A stretch of 64,000 nt of DNA from Pseudovirgaria hyperparasitica. Its lineage: Eukaryota > Ascomycota > Dothideomycetes > Acrospermales > Acrospermaceae. The notes beneath the pieces are model-generated. The model did no database searches. It worked only from the letters and a program-made list of their open reading frames with translations, and had not been told where the DNA came from. Position numbers and translations under genes: made by a program. The stretch lies in assembly GCF_010093815.1 (NCBI RefSeq), contig NW_022985554.1, forward strand, positions 156,999 through 220,998, read 5' to 3'. Each line of letters opens with the position of its first letter. Position 1 is the first letter of the stretch. This document shows positions 34,439 to 44,757 of this stretch, piece after piece.

Positions 34439-35453
34439 TCCTCATATCAAACCCACACCCAATCCTCCTACAAAAGCATAAAGCAGTACCTAGCAAAACC
34501 AGCAAAACCAGCACTTTGACGTAAATGAAATTACACCACCATGAGTAACCCCCTTGAGCTGGCGAGATATTATCGAATATCTACATATATACGTTGTGTT
34601 TATATATCTTGTAGAGGCGGTAGGTGGAGTAGTAGTTGCTTGGTTTGGTATAGAGGGGGGTTGGTTGGTGTCTTGGTTTGCATTATTTGTTCTTATTCTT
34701 GTCCTTGTTCTTGCTCTTGCTCTTGCTCTTCTTTTTCCCCTTCTTCCCCTCCCCCTCCTCCTCCTTCTTCTCCTCCTCCTCTTCTCTATCCACCCACTAC
34801 GCCCTCCGGTAGACTCAACCATCTACTCCAACAACTATATCCCAAGTCTACACCATCCCATATACCCTCCATTCCACAACTCATAATCATTATTTTTCTC
34901 TCCCCTTCTAGATCTATACCCTATATCCCTGCTTATATATTCACTCTATATGTTCGTTTATATATCTTGTGTTTTTGTATTTACTATAGGAGCAGTAGAT
35001 GTAATGAAGGTAGTAAGTAGTAGATGTATAGTCTGTATGGGTGATAACCGGAGAAAGAATCGTGTTTATGTAACGTAGCTGCATCTCTCGCCTTATGAGC
35101 GTCTTGATCTGTGCTGTCCCATTTTATTCTATCCTATCCTATCCTTTCCCATCCTATCCCACATCGTTGGCCAACCTCAGCAGCAACCTCAGCAGTAACC
35201 CTACTAACACGGCCCCTTTTTCATACTATTATATCCAAGAGACAAAGCAGAAGAACCACCTACTACGAAGGAATTAGTGGAAAGGTAAATATTTCGAGAG
35301 CGGATATATCTTAGTCTAAGATACGAGTGAAAAAAAGGGGGCTAGATTGGGCTGAAGAAAGGGGGATAAGAATAAGAGATGGGAAATAGGAAATTGGGAA
35401 ATGGGAAATGGGAAGTTGTAGGTGGAAAACTAGAGATGATTTACATCGAGAAT
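34439..35453. other. Gene desert, part 4
   Basis: Includes a polypyrimidine tract (CTTGCTCTTGCT- and CCTCCTCC-like) at about 34684-34790 and a GGGAAAT-like purine repeat at about 35375-35415. No gene recognised. The last part is probably the 3' flank of the GTPase gene. Confidence 0.5.
34684..34790. repeat. Polypyrimidine tract
   Basis: Roughly 105 bp almost free of purines on the plus strand except for G in CTTGCT units; it is built from TTG/CTT, CCCCTTC and CCTCCT repeats. Confidence 0.8.
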
Positions 35454-35481
35454 GGGTGGATGGATGGATGGATGGATGGTT
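35454..35481. repeat. (GGAT)n microsatellite
   Basis: Six to seven GGAT units, followed by a looser AGCAGGATA/AGCAGGGTG/AGCAAGGTA series up to about 35525. Confidence 0.85.
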
Positions 35482-35710
35482 AGTAGGATTAGCAGGATAA
35501 GCAGGGTGAGCAAGGTAAGTAAGGTAGAAACGCAGAAAGGGGGCCAAGTACTTGGTATAATAAATAATAACGACGAGCAACGAAACATAGCACAGCGCAC
35601 GTAGCACGATGCAACACTTCATAAAAGGGTATAGTCGAAACCCGGGGAGGTATCCTCTTCTATTATCTCTTTTATTCAAATCTCATCACACGTATCGCCA
35701 TCTATGCATC

Positions 35711-37399
35711 CTACGCTCGTCCGACTTTGAACGATAATATCTGCAGCACAACGACACCCAAACGTCAGCATACCTCTAATATAAAGACAAAAAAGGGTGA
35801 ATAAAACTGAAAGCAAACAAAGCAAGGCCAAAACTCACGTCGTTCTTGCCCACAACAACAACATCATCCTCAGCCACGCGCTGCCCGCCAGCCGTCTCGA
35901 CATACGCCATCGGCGCATCGCCCATGACCTTCCTATACACATCGCCCACCGTACTACCCCTGCCCACAAGCACACAGTCGCGAAACACCGCCTCCTTGCC
36001 CCCCGACGCCGCAGCGCCAAAGCTATGCACGTTGCGCACGGGAAAGACGGGGACCAGACCGAGCAAATCCGCGGCGCGCGTGAGCAGCTGCACCACGCCC
36101 GTGCTGCCAAAGCGGTACAGGACCATGTCCTTGAGATTCTCGATGCGCTGCTTGAGCTTCTCGTCCATCTCCTTGAGGCCGCCGCCGTCGTCCTCGCCGC
36201 TCTCGAGCAGGTCGTCGCGCGTGTCGACGAACTCGCTGCCCTCGGTGTACTTTACGAAGCCCTGCTTGGCCAGTCTGCGCAGGAAGACTTCGGATATGGC
36301 GCTGCACAGCACGATTGTCTCGGGCGGCTGGGTTTTTGCGATTTTGGCAATGTTCTTGTCTGCGTCGGGGTGGTCGATCTTGTTGAGTGCGATGACGGTG
36401 GGGAATTTCTCGTCGATGAAGGCGTTCACCACCGTTTCGACGGTTGCGTTGCTCCAGTCTTGAAGGGGCTCTTTCAGGGCGAGCTTGTCGAGGGTGCGGG
36501 CGACGATCTTGGATGTGCTGCCGTAACCCGAGAATTGGTTCTGGAGAGTTTCGACCGCTGTCGCTTCTGGGTCAAGAAATTAATGATGCTTCAGTGTGGA
36601 CGAGAAGGGGGCAGACTTACTCACTGCGATGTGCCGTCGTTTTATGCTTCCCCTGCGTACCATGAGCGCCATGCATATTCCTCTCTCCTCTCTCTCTCAG
36701 ACCTACCATTTCTCCATCAGATTCCCCAGCACCCAGCTGACAATCTCGCTCCTCAACCACACAATGTCATTACTCGGATCATATCCCCTGGTTGCCTTGC
36801 CCTCCTCATCCGTACAACCGCTCACATCGACAACATGTATAAGCGCGTCCGCATGTCGCAGGTCGTCCAAGAACTTATTCCCCAGTCCTCTACCTTCGTG
36901 TGCGCCAGGTACCAGTCCCGCAACATCGAGAAGCTCAATGGGCACGCTACGCCGGCCATCAACGCAGGACCCGTAGTTCGGGCGGCAGTGAGCAGAGAGA
37001 TCGTATCGCGCGCAAGCGCAAGGTATTTGGAGATAGCCTATCGCGCGCTGAGGATCGATAGTTGTGAATCTGGTGTGCGCATTTTGGTCAGTCAGGGTGT
37101 TGCAATTGGGACACTGGACAGAAGGAAGTAAAGATTCAGAGCACGCCCAAGAAAGATCAAGGGCACTCGAGAGAGACTTGGGGAAGATGCTTACGGAAAG
37201 TTGCCTACACCCCATTAGCCCTGCAACCCTCTGCATCTCCGCGTATACACACCTACTTTGCTCGACGCGTCGGTCAAACTGTCGCGCTTCAGCTTCCCTT
37301 TCGCTCAAAAATGTGCCTAGCAGAGTCGTACCTATTGAGCGTCGTGCTCTTGCCTGAGGACGGCTTACCGACCAATCCAATCAGTGGATCACGGCCCAT
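35711..37399 (-). CDS. OBG-type GTPase of the YGR210C family
   Basis: Seven exons (418 aa; yeast YGR210C is of similar size): 37399-37332, 37278-37253, 37204-37195, 37069-36707, 36652-36621, 36566-35839 and 35740-35711. The lengths sum to 1,257 nt. Exon 1 holds the P-loop [12 protein letters not shown]. Exons 2 and 3 supply [10 protein letters not shown] and NFP, and exon 4 begins [13 protein letters not shown], so exon 3 is a 10-nt micro-exon (GCAACTTTCC). Later motifs are the G3 [14 protein letters not shown], the G4 NKID and a C-terminal TGS-like region ([11 protein letters not shown]) ending GKND-ILSFKV after the last splice. The role is probably ribosome-associated by analogy with YchF/Ola1 relatives; the true function is unknown. 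The first exons carry every switch element, so mis-splicing would destroy GTP binding. Confidence 0.9.
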
Positions 37400-38001
37400 G
37401 GTGCTTGTGAGGTAACGTAGGCAGAGGAGAGAAACAAGACAGTGCGCAAGCGGTTGTATTTGACTATCAATGTTGCGTAGGAATGCGACGCTAGTGGGGT
37501 TGCGCCCAGATGTCATTATTTCTTTGATGCTGTCGTTATCGATAGCTGCCTAAGGCATAAAGATTGGATGCCTTACCAGAATCCTAGCGGTCTACACATG
37601 TCTGGCTCGGCAACAGTGCAATAGTGCATGCAGTGTACGAACCATACCTGTCTTTAAGCTCTTCAGTATTGAGCCATTTCAAGACTTCACATGCTCTTCG
37701 CACCACGTGGGGTTAGTCATATCGTCAAAAGACGGAAAGAGTTGTTTGACATGAAAGAAATCGTATTTGTCTCAGTACGACTATGTGTATAGTTACAGTT
37801 TTGAGGGGCCCAGGACTGAAATTTGCAAAGCTTAGTATCGAACTTCCAGTTCATTGCATGCAACGCCAGGGAAAACAACATGAATGGCTCCAGATATGCT
37901 TGGTTCGCAGCCCACGACGACCCACAGGTCCAGCTGTTAATCATGAAAGTGTCATAACACGACGCCCCTGATATCCACCTTCACGTAACACATAGACTTG
38001 C
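37400..38001. promoter_or_regulatory. Upstream region of the YGR210C-like gene
   Basis: 600 bp between two minus-strand genes: the promoter of the GTPase gene and the 3' end of the GH72 gene. No specific motif recognised. Confidence 0.45.
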
Positions 38002-39416
38002 TTAGATCAAGGAAGCACCGAAGAGAGTGGATACAAGGAGAACAGCTCCGCATACAAAGGGAGTTGCAGTAATCTCAGGAATGCGGAGAGATGATGCAGC
38101 ACCGGCCGAGTTAGATGCGTTGGATGAGTCCCCGCCGACGGTACCAGTCCCAGAGCCAGGGTCAGCGGTAGGATGAGTGTCGGGGCCAGACTCTTGAGAA
38201 CCACTGCCAGTGAGACCGGCACCGGAGCCGGCACCCTTCTCCATGTAAGCCTTGGCCTTGTCAGGAAGAGCAGGAAGAGCATCGCTATCGACATTCCAGT
38301 GGTCAGATTTGGCTGGGCATTCGGAAGCAGAGCCATCGCTTTTGTAGCCACCATCATCAGATGGTGCAGGAGTCTTGGCGAGTTTGTCCTTGAGAGTTTT
38401 GTAATCGTCCAATTCTTTGACGCTACTACCGTCGATCTCGACTAGACCGTAGCCTTTGTTGGACTCTTCGTATGAGTACTCGTACACAAGACCACCAGAG
38501 TAGACGGCCTTCATATCATCGCCGTAAAGCGAAGCAATCTCGTTAAATTCACGAGTGTTGGTGATGCATCCGTACTCGGAAAGGAATAAAGGAATGCTAT
38601 AGTTGGAGTATGTCTTGACCTTCTGGTCCCACCCAGAGGTGGTGAAGCTGGAAGGATCACACCAGGAGTAGTCGTTGAAAGCGAAAAAGTCACTGCGCTC
38701 ATCATCGGTTCCACAGTTCATGTACTCCGCAGTGGACTCACGGTTCTCCTCAACATCAGCAGCAGAGTAACCGACGGGAATCTTGCGGTACCCGCGGGAG
38801 GAGATGTACGACTTCATGTCACGGGTGACGGCCTTGATGTAGGGTGCAGTGTCGGTGGTAGCATCGTCATTGATGACTTCGTTGCCAGAGAAGAATAAAA
38901 GAGTGTTGTCGTACTTCTGGAAGACATCAATCGTGGCGAAGATGTTTTGGAGGTATACCTCATTGTACGATGGAGAAGGCTTGTCGCGACGCAGGGAGTA
39001 CTTTGGGGTGTTGACGTCTAGGGCTAAGTAGATACCAGCATCGGACAATGCACTCATACATTCATCGTGATCGGCAGTGTTATCGACTGTGTAAACACGG
39101 ACTGTGTTGATGCCTAGATCCTTGAATTTCTCGACGTCACGCTTGCAACCGTTGGCGTCGGCGATAGGATCGGCTACATTGGATGAGCCGCCTGGTTGAT
39201 AGTCGACTCCGCGAATGTAGAAGCGCTTGTCGCCCGCGAAGAACGCTACATAGAATGAGTCACCGGAGTTAACGAGGTTTACAACAAGAACGTACCGTTT
39301 CCCTTGGTTGTGACCTGGGGGGTGTTGCTGCTAGCCCTGTATTGAAATTTGGCGGGCGAAGCGACAACGGATGTGAAGGCCGCGGAGGCGGCAAGAATAA
39401 CACCAGCAGTTTTCAT
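38002..39416 (-). CDS. GPI-anchored 1,3-beta-glucanosyltransferase, GH72 (Gas/Gel)
   Basis: Two exons: 39416-39296 and 39245-38002 (454 aa). A signal peptide (MKTAGVILAASAAFTSVVAS) precedes the GH72 domain: KGNAFFAGDKRFYIRGVDYQPGG is restored by splicing. The catalytic acid/base is in FFSGNEV (Glu about 163) and the nucleophile in FLSEYG (Glu about 264), nearly the same spacing as yeast Gas1 (161/262). Unlike Gas1 there is no Cys-rich X8/CBM43 module; after about residue 350 comes a Ser/Gly-rich linker (GAGSGAGLTGSGS) and a hydrophobic end (FVCGAVLLVSTLFGASLI) after a plausible omega site in SSNASNSAGA. The enzyme elongates beta-1,3-glucan chains at the outer plasma membrane and cell wall. 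The first ATG of the signal-peptide frame was used; the open frame continues upstream without a better start. Confidence 0.93.
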
Positions 39417-41172
39417 TGCGAATTCGATTACTGGACTTGCAGTATGTATCGACCGGAGTGTAGTAAATACTTCGTGGCTGGAAACAAAGCTTTTCACAAG
39501 CAGTATTGCAAGCTTTGAGACGGGAGTATGTATAAAAGCCTGTTGACGAGCTCCGAAAAGAGTGAGGAGGACTCGAGAGAAGGTGGTGAGTGAATTACAA
39601 GGAGTTGTAGAAGGGGGAAGTAGCGAGAGTGAGTGCGATCTAATAGACACACACAAAAACGAAGGTTGAGAGTCACAAAAAAGAGGTTGGCAAGTGGTGG
39701 GTAATAGTGAATGATATTTGGGGAAAGGGGCAGCAAGGGGGGGTGGCAGGCGCAACGTGAATGACCCACTAGGCAAGTGCATTCATATCCCGGTATAACA
39801 GGTGGGACAGTCTGCCGCCGCTCCAGCAGTGCATGTAGTCAGGCCAGGCTCAAACAGCCAACGAATACCACATTTCATTCCACTTTTGCTGAGGAGACGC
39901 CTGCAAATCCCAGTTTCAGGCTCCACTCAAAGCGATCATCCTCATCTTCACACGACTCTCCGTTTCCGTTGCACTGACCGCGCTGCATCAGAGGCCTCAT
40001 TAACGGGGCTATTTTCTTGAGCGTTTGGAGCAGTGGCAAGTCAATGTGCGGTCTATTGGATTACGCGTCACGAAACCCGGAACGGGAAGGGAACCTTGGG
40101 AAGCGGAAGCACAGTGACGTGACAGCGCCGAGACCTACCAAGCACTCTTGGCTCCGCAGATGAGGCACCATGAGGTAAGGAAATTGGTCTTGGTATTGCG
40201 CCGGCATCCTTTTGCGATAGCTGTTATCAGAACCAGAAAGCTTCTTTACACCTCTTGAGCAAGCTAGCAGTCTGCTAGTGGAAGCGTCATCATATGGGGA
40301 TAAGTTCCTCTCCGGCCTGGAGGAGGTCCATAGCTTGATTCGATGATGATATTGTGAATTATGATCGACCCCTATTGCAGAAGTCTCCTAGCAGCTCATT
40401 GGTCAGGCTGGCTGGGTTTGCTGGGCTTGCTGGTACCGCTAGCCAGTACGTGCAGCAAGGTCGCCCCTACCCAAAGTAAACTTGTGCCTGCTCCTGCCTG
40501 TCATCCATGATCTGGCTCAACTACATACCACGGATTGCCACCGCTTTGCAGACAAGCCCTCAGCTTATTCACTCAACGCCAGTTTCGAGGTTCAATTTGT
40601 AAACAGTTCATAGTGCCTTGCTGAGTATTTGCAAGCGCCCCCTCCAAATGAATGTGTGCTCCTTGTCGTTGGCGCGTGCCTCGTTGAGGGTGTCGTTATG
40701 AGTGCCCTTACCCTATTCCGAGACCAACGTAAGATGTGGCCGCAAAATCGTGTAGATGAACGTCGAAGCTTTAACCGTCCACAGCAGATATAAGCCCTCT
40801 ACGACGTACTGCCTTGATCATGAACTATACCAGGAATTGATATTACTGATTGAACGTCAGAAGCAGCATGGCACCACTCATAGGTGAAGAATGTTGGTAC
40901 AGTTGTTCTAGTGTTTGCCCCCATTCTACACTAGCCATCACCTAGTATCACGTGCCTTAGTGAGCCACTGTGGCGGATGTAAACGCCAAGCTCGACCGCT
41001 ACCGCTCTAGGTAACAGGGTGTTTTGGAGGGGCTCGCGAACACATCCACTTTTCTCCTTAAGTGAAAGTTGCCCCTCCACGACTTTTCTCTCAATCTTGC
41101 TCCAGGATATCAATACCTCTTACACCGGACTTATTGAGATTCCTACCTCAGACTTCTAACCTTCAATCAATC
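39417..41172. promoter_or_regulatory. Divergent intergenic region, GH72 / RanBP1
   Basis: 1.75 kb between the divergent GH72 and RanBP1 genes. The first 350 bp (CT-rich on the minus strand) look like a long GH72 5' leader. No ORF with coding character; a CTGGCTGGGTTTGCTGGG-like short repeat lies near 40407-40432. Confidence 0.5.
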
Positions 41173-42090
41173 ATGGCATCGGAACAATCTGGCCCAGGCC
41201 TCACCGAGCCTAAGCTCGCCGTTGACGAGACCAAGAAGGTTACGGATGGCACTTCTGCCAGCACCACAGAAGAGAAGCCACTCACCCAGAAGGTTGTTGA
41301 GACCGCGTCAGCCACCGCTGGCGAAGTCACTAGCAAAATCTCCTCCATGTTCGGTGGTGGACAGAAGAAAACGGAGACGAGCAAGCCGGCGGACGATGGT
41401 CAACCAAACGATAACTCTGGCTCAGCCAAGTACATCAAGGACAAAGAGGCGGCCGAAAAGGGCGATGATGTATGCCCTACGAAGTCTACTTGTATTATGT
41501 CTTTCGGATACTGATAAGCTGTGTAGGAGGATAAAGTTGAGGAACATGAACCTGACGCCGAATTTGCACCTGTCGTCCACTTGACCGAAAAAGTCGAAAC
41601 TGTAACGAACGAGGAATCTGAGGAACAGACTTTCAAGATGCGCGCTAAACTCTTCAAGTTTGACCGTGACTCTAGGGAGTGGAAAGAAAGGGGCACTGGC
41701 GAAGTCAGACTTCTCAAGCACAAGGAAAACGGCAAGACACGTTTGGTCATGAGACGGGATAAGACTTTGAAGGTCTGCGCTAACCACTACGGTGAGTATG
41801 CATCTCAATGCTGTTTTCCTAATGCTAATATGTTGTAGTCGTACCCGATATGAAGTTATCGCCAAACGTTGGTAGTGACCGTTCGTGGGTCTGGAACGCG
41901 ACCGCGGATGTCAGCGAGGGAGAGCCCGAAGCCCAGACTCTGGCCATCAGGTTTGGCAACAGCGATAGTCAGTAGCACGAATCATCATACCGATAAATAC
42001 TAACTTGTGTGCTTAGACGCCAACTTATTCAAGGATGCTTTCGTCAAGGCCCAGCAAGAGAATGAAGCCCTCTTCAAGGCCGCAGAGTAG
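41173..42090 (+). CDS. YRB1: Ran-binding protein 1 (Yrb1-type)
   Basis: Four exons: 41173-41469, 41527-41791, 41839-41967 and 42017-42090 (254 aa; frame exact). Residues about 1-100 are a disordered Lys/Glu/Ser-rich extension with a [14 protein letters not shown] patch. The RanBD follows (about 115-250): [47 protein letters not shown] and WVWNATAD, each a conserved element of the domain that wraps Ran-GTP; NHYV and NSDNANLF are created by splicing. The role is to promote Ran-GTP hydrolysis with RanGAP in the cytoplasm, releasing export complexes. The end ([16 protein letters not shown]) is the usual short helix. Housekeeping; neighbour of TAF14 on the same strand. Confidence 0.95.
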
Positions 42091-42630
42091 ACGAAGCCAA
42101 TCGGACCATCTACAGGAGAAAGAGTTGAGAGCATGGCATATCATGTAGAAAGTGAGCAAGCACAGAGGTGCGAATGAGAATGGCAGCGCCTGTATTTTGC
42201 TATGTGAGCTGGGACTAAGTCGCAAAAGGAGGCTGGCGATTATCATCTGCTCTATGGTGGCAGTCTGCATCATTATTGAGCACTCTCTCGTTCATAGGCA
42301 TAGCATTAAATATGAACCCCATACATATCGAACAATTTTAATAGCGCGATTTTAACAAAGGTCCATCGACTTTGTGGCCTGGGATGCAGTCTTGGCATCC
42401 CCGCGCGCGCCTCCCGTCGCGACCTTCTGTTGTCCGCCAGAGCTCCAGACTTCACTTCGAAACCAGCTCCGTCAACTTGCATGCTGGTCGCAAGCATACC
42501 CAATAGTCAAAACTCAGGGCGGCGATCTTCTATAAACCATTTACCTCTCTTATAACCTGTGACAGCAGCTCGTCTCGCACCTGACGCTCGACGCCTCCGT
42601 CATTTAGATACACTCCCCTGCCTTCACATC
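42091..42630. promoter_or_regulatory. RanBP1 3' UTR / TAF14 promoter
   Basis: 540 bp between two plus-strand genes. No ORF of note and no motif named with confidence. Confidence 0.45.
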
Positions 42631-43640
42631 ATGCCCGACGTACGTATAAGCTACAGCGGTAGGCGACATACGACTGACAGATCCATAGGTCAAGCGAACT
42701 GTAAAGCTCGTCACCCACCAAGAAATCATGTACGCGCACCTTCATGCACGACCGCAAGGTCCCGAAGATATTAGCTAACAAACACATAAGAGATGAGGAC
42801 TCAGGTCAAGAAGGTTTCCCCATGAGGAAATGGCATATCGAGATTTACCTCATAGATGAAAACGGTGCGGACGTCACGGCCAACATCTTTGAGAAAGTCA
42901 TCTACAGACTTCACCCTACCTTCCCGAAGCCCAACCAGAGTCCGTACAACCTTGAGTCTTGACATTACGATTACTTATCAGCTCTTTAGCATTCAAGAAG
43001 CATCCTTTCCGTATCGAAGAGAAGGGATGGGGTGAGTTCGATATGCAAATCGAGCTGCACTTAGCTCATAAAGGTGGCATCCATACTTTGGACCATGATC
43101 TCAATTTCCAGTCTGAGCAATACATCGCCAAGCATGACATTGTAATTACGATGTGGCCGTCTTACAATTTCCGTACTGATTCGTGGCAATAGACGATCAA
43201 GAACCCCAAGGCTGAGCTCCTGGCTCTACTTCAAGAGTCCGGATCGACCGGCGTGAATGGCGCTCGTGGAGGCAAGCGCGACGATGCGACCAAGAAGCGC
43301 TCAAGCAGAAAGGACAAGATGGTGAGAACCAAGTAATATATGGGCATCAGCAAGTGCTGATATATGATGCTCTAGGTCGACATGGAGAAGCTTGCCGATG
43401 GCCTTCAACGTCTCGGTGAGGAAGATTTACTCCAGGTCGTGCAAATGATCCACGACAACAAGACGTCGGACACCTACACCAAGAATGACGTCGACAGTAA
43501 GTTCCTTGCATCTAACCGGATCAAAAACCTATAGGCTGACATTGATGGCAGAGGGTGAATTCCACGTCGATCTCTACACCCTCCCCGACCCTCTCGTAAA
43601 GAGCCTGTGGGACTTCACACAAGCCAAGACTGATCTGTGA
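42631..43640 (+). CDS. TAF14: YEATS-domain protein, Taf14/Anc1 orthologue
   Basis: Seven exons: 42631-42639, 42689-42729, 42791-42939, 42990-43141, 43193-43321, 43376-43496 and 43552-43640 (229 aa). The first exon is only 9 nt (MPD). The YEATS domain (about 1-130) shows VKRTVKLVTHQEI, GFPMRKWHIEIYLIDENG, then HPTFPKPNQTFKKHPFRIEEKGWGEFD (split over two joins) and LNFQSEQY. The C-terminal ET-like domain shows KLADGLQRLGEEDLLQVV and GEFHVDLYTLPDPLVKSLWDF. A basic linker (KRDDATKKRSSRKDK) joins them. Yeast Taf14 is a shared subunit of TFIID, TFIIF, SWI/SNF, INO80 and NuA3 and reads acyl-lysine on histone H3. Codon 14 becomes ATA (Ile) across intron 2, where many homologues have Met; another acceptor would give a stop. 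Confidence 0.92.
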
Positions 43641-44757
43641 GCGTGTCTAGCCTCACTCACGATCTCACGAAAACAGGCAATCTCCTTTCTCTTGGGATGT
43701 AATATACTGATGATATGACGAAGGATCTACGTGATCGAAGCGATTGGAGAGTGCGTTCGCCGGCACGAGTGCAAAGACGGCTTATCTTGATATGCATGAG
43801 TTAGGGCTCGAGACTTGGTGCGTGATATCGACTCAGCGCTGCGATCGGCGTGTGGCCGCTTATAGGCAGCGCGACGAAACATTACCGCCACGCTGTGGGT
43901 ATGTCCCTAGTCTTCTAGGCATCAGACAGCGCAGGAGTTTGGCGGATAAATTGATCATTTGTTCACACATATCCGTCGTGCACCTTGGAATATGTGCTTT
44001 GCTACACGTTGCTCCCCATGCGTATCTCCCTTGACTTTTTGGCATTCTCTCCGCTGGCTTTCTCTGACTGAAACTGAAAGTGAAACTGAAACAAGAAACT
44101 CCCATATCGCATACGCCTGTCTCCCGTGCCACCGTCCGCCTCAACACGTTTTATTCACCCTGATAACCCCAGAATCCTCTCTCCCTTGCTCACTTCTCCT
44201 TCTTTCAGCGAGCAATAAACTTGCCAAACCCACTAGCATAAACAACGCGCTCAACAGCAACAGCAAGAGCATCTTTACCTCGGGTCAGACCATTCCTCAC
44301 GAGGCCGGACCTAAATAACAACAATATCTCCGTCCCGTGTTCTTCCTCATCCTTTTGTGTCTTTTGTTGGTGACATGAATAGTTTATTTGCGACGATACG
44401 ATATGTACTTCCAGGTTGCAATACCCGGGAGCGAGCCAGGATTGCTTTTGAATAGAAATAAATAGCGTTTTCGAGACTCTTCAAGAGCTATTGTTATTAT
44501 GTTTGAATTTTTATATTGTAGATAGATACTCCATTTTCCTGTATCATATTATATCGATAACATACACACAAGCCGATGAGAAGAAGAAAGAAACAAACTT
44601 GAACGAAAAGCAGGGATTAGGCATACGCGCGGGCTATCTGCACATTGCCTTTTGATGTCCCTAATCTTCCTCCCGCATTGACTGACCCCTTTCAACGCCC
44701 CCAATCATGTTCATTGCAGTGCCCCATTCCCACGACTTATGTGGCGCAACTCACTGC
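43641..44757. other. Convergent intergenic region, TAF14 / DOA10-like
   Basis: 1.1 kb between two 3' ends. A 119-codon frame ends at 44318 (tail ... SGQTIPHEAGPK) and could be the last exon of a small gene: an acceptor-like CAG lies just before CGAGCAATAAACTTGCC near 44210. No start, partner exon or family could be found, so it is not called. Confidence 0.4.

Noticed and set aside
34086-34524. ORFs with an LSIYPSIH repeat
   Set aside because: Produced by the 8-bp CCATCTAT minisatellite, which reads open in every frame; no start context or homology.
35797-37131. 444-codon plus-strand frame opposite the YGR210C-like gene
   Set aside because: It is an antisense shadow of a well-supported seven-exon minus-strand gene; its residues match no family.
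43959-44318. C-terminal exon of a small gene ending GQTIPHEAGPK
   Set aside because: An acceptor-like site exists but no upstream exon or family could be identified.
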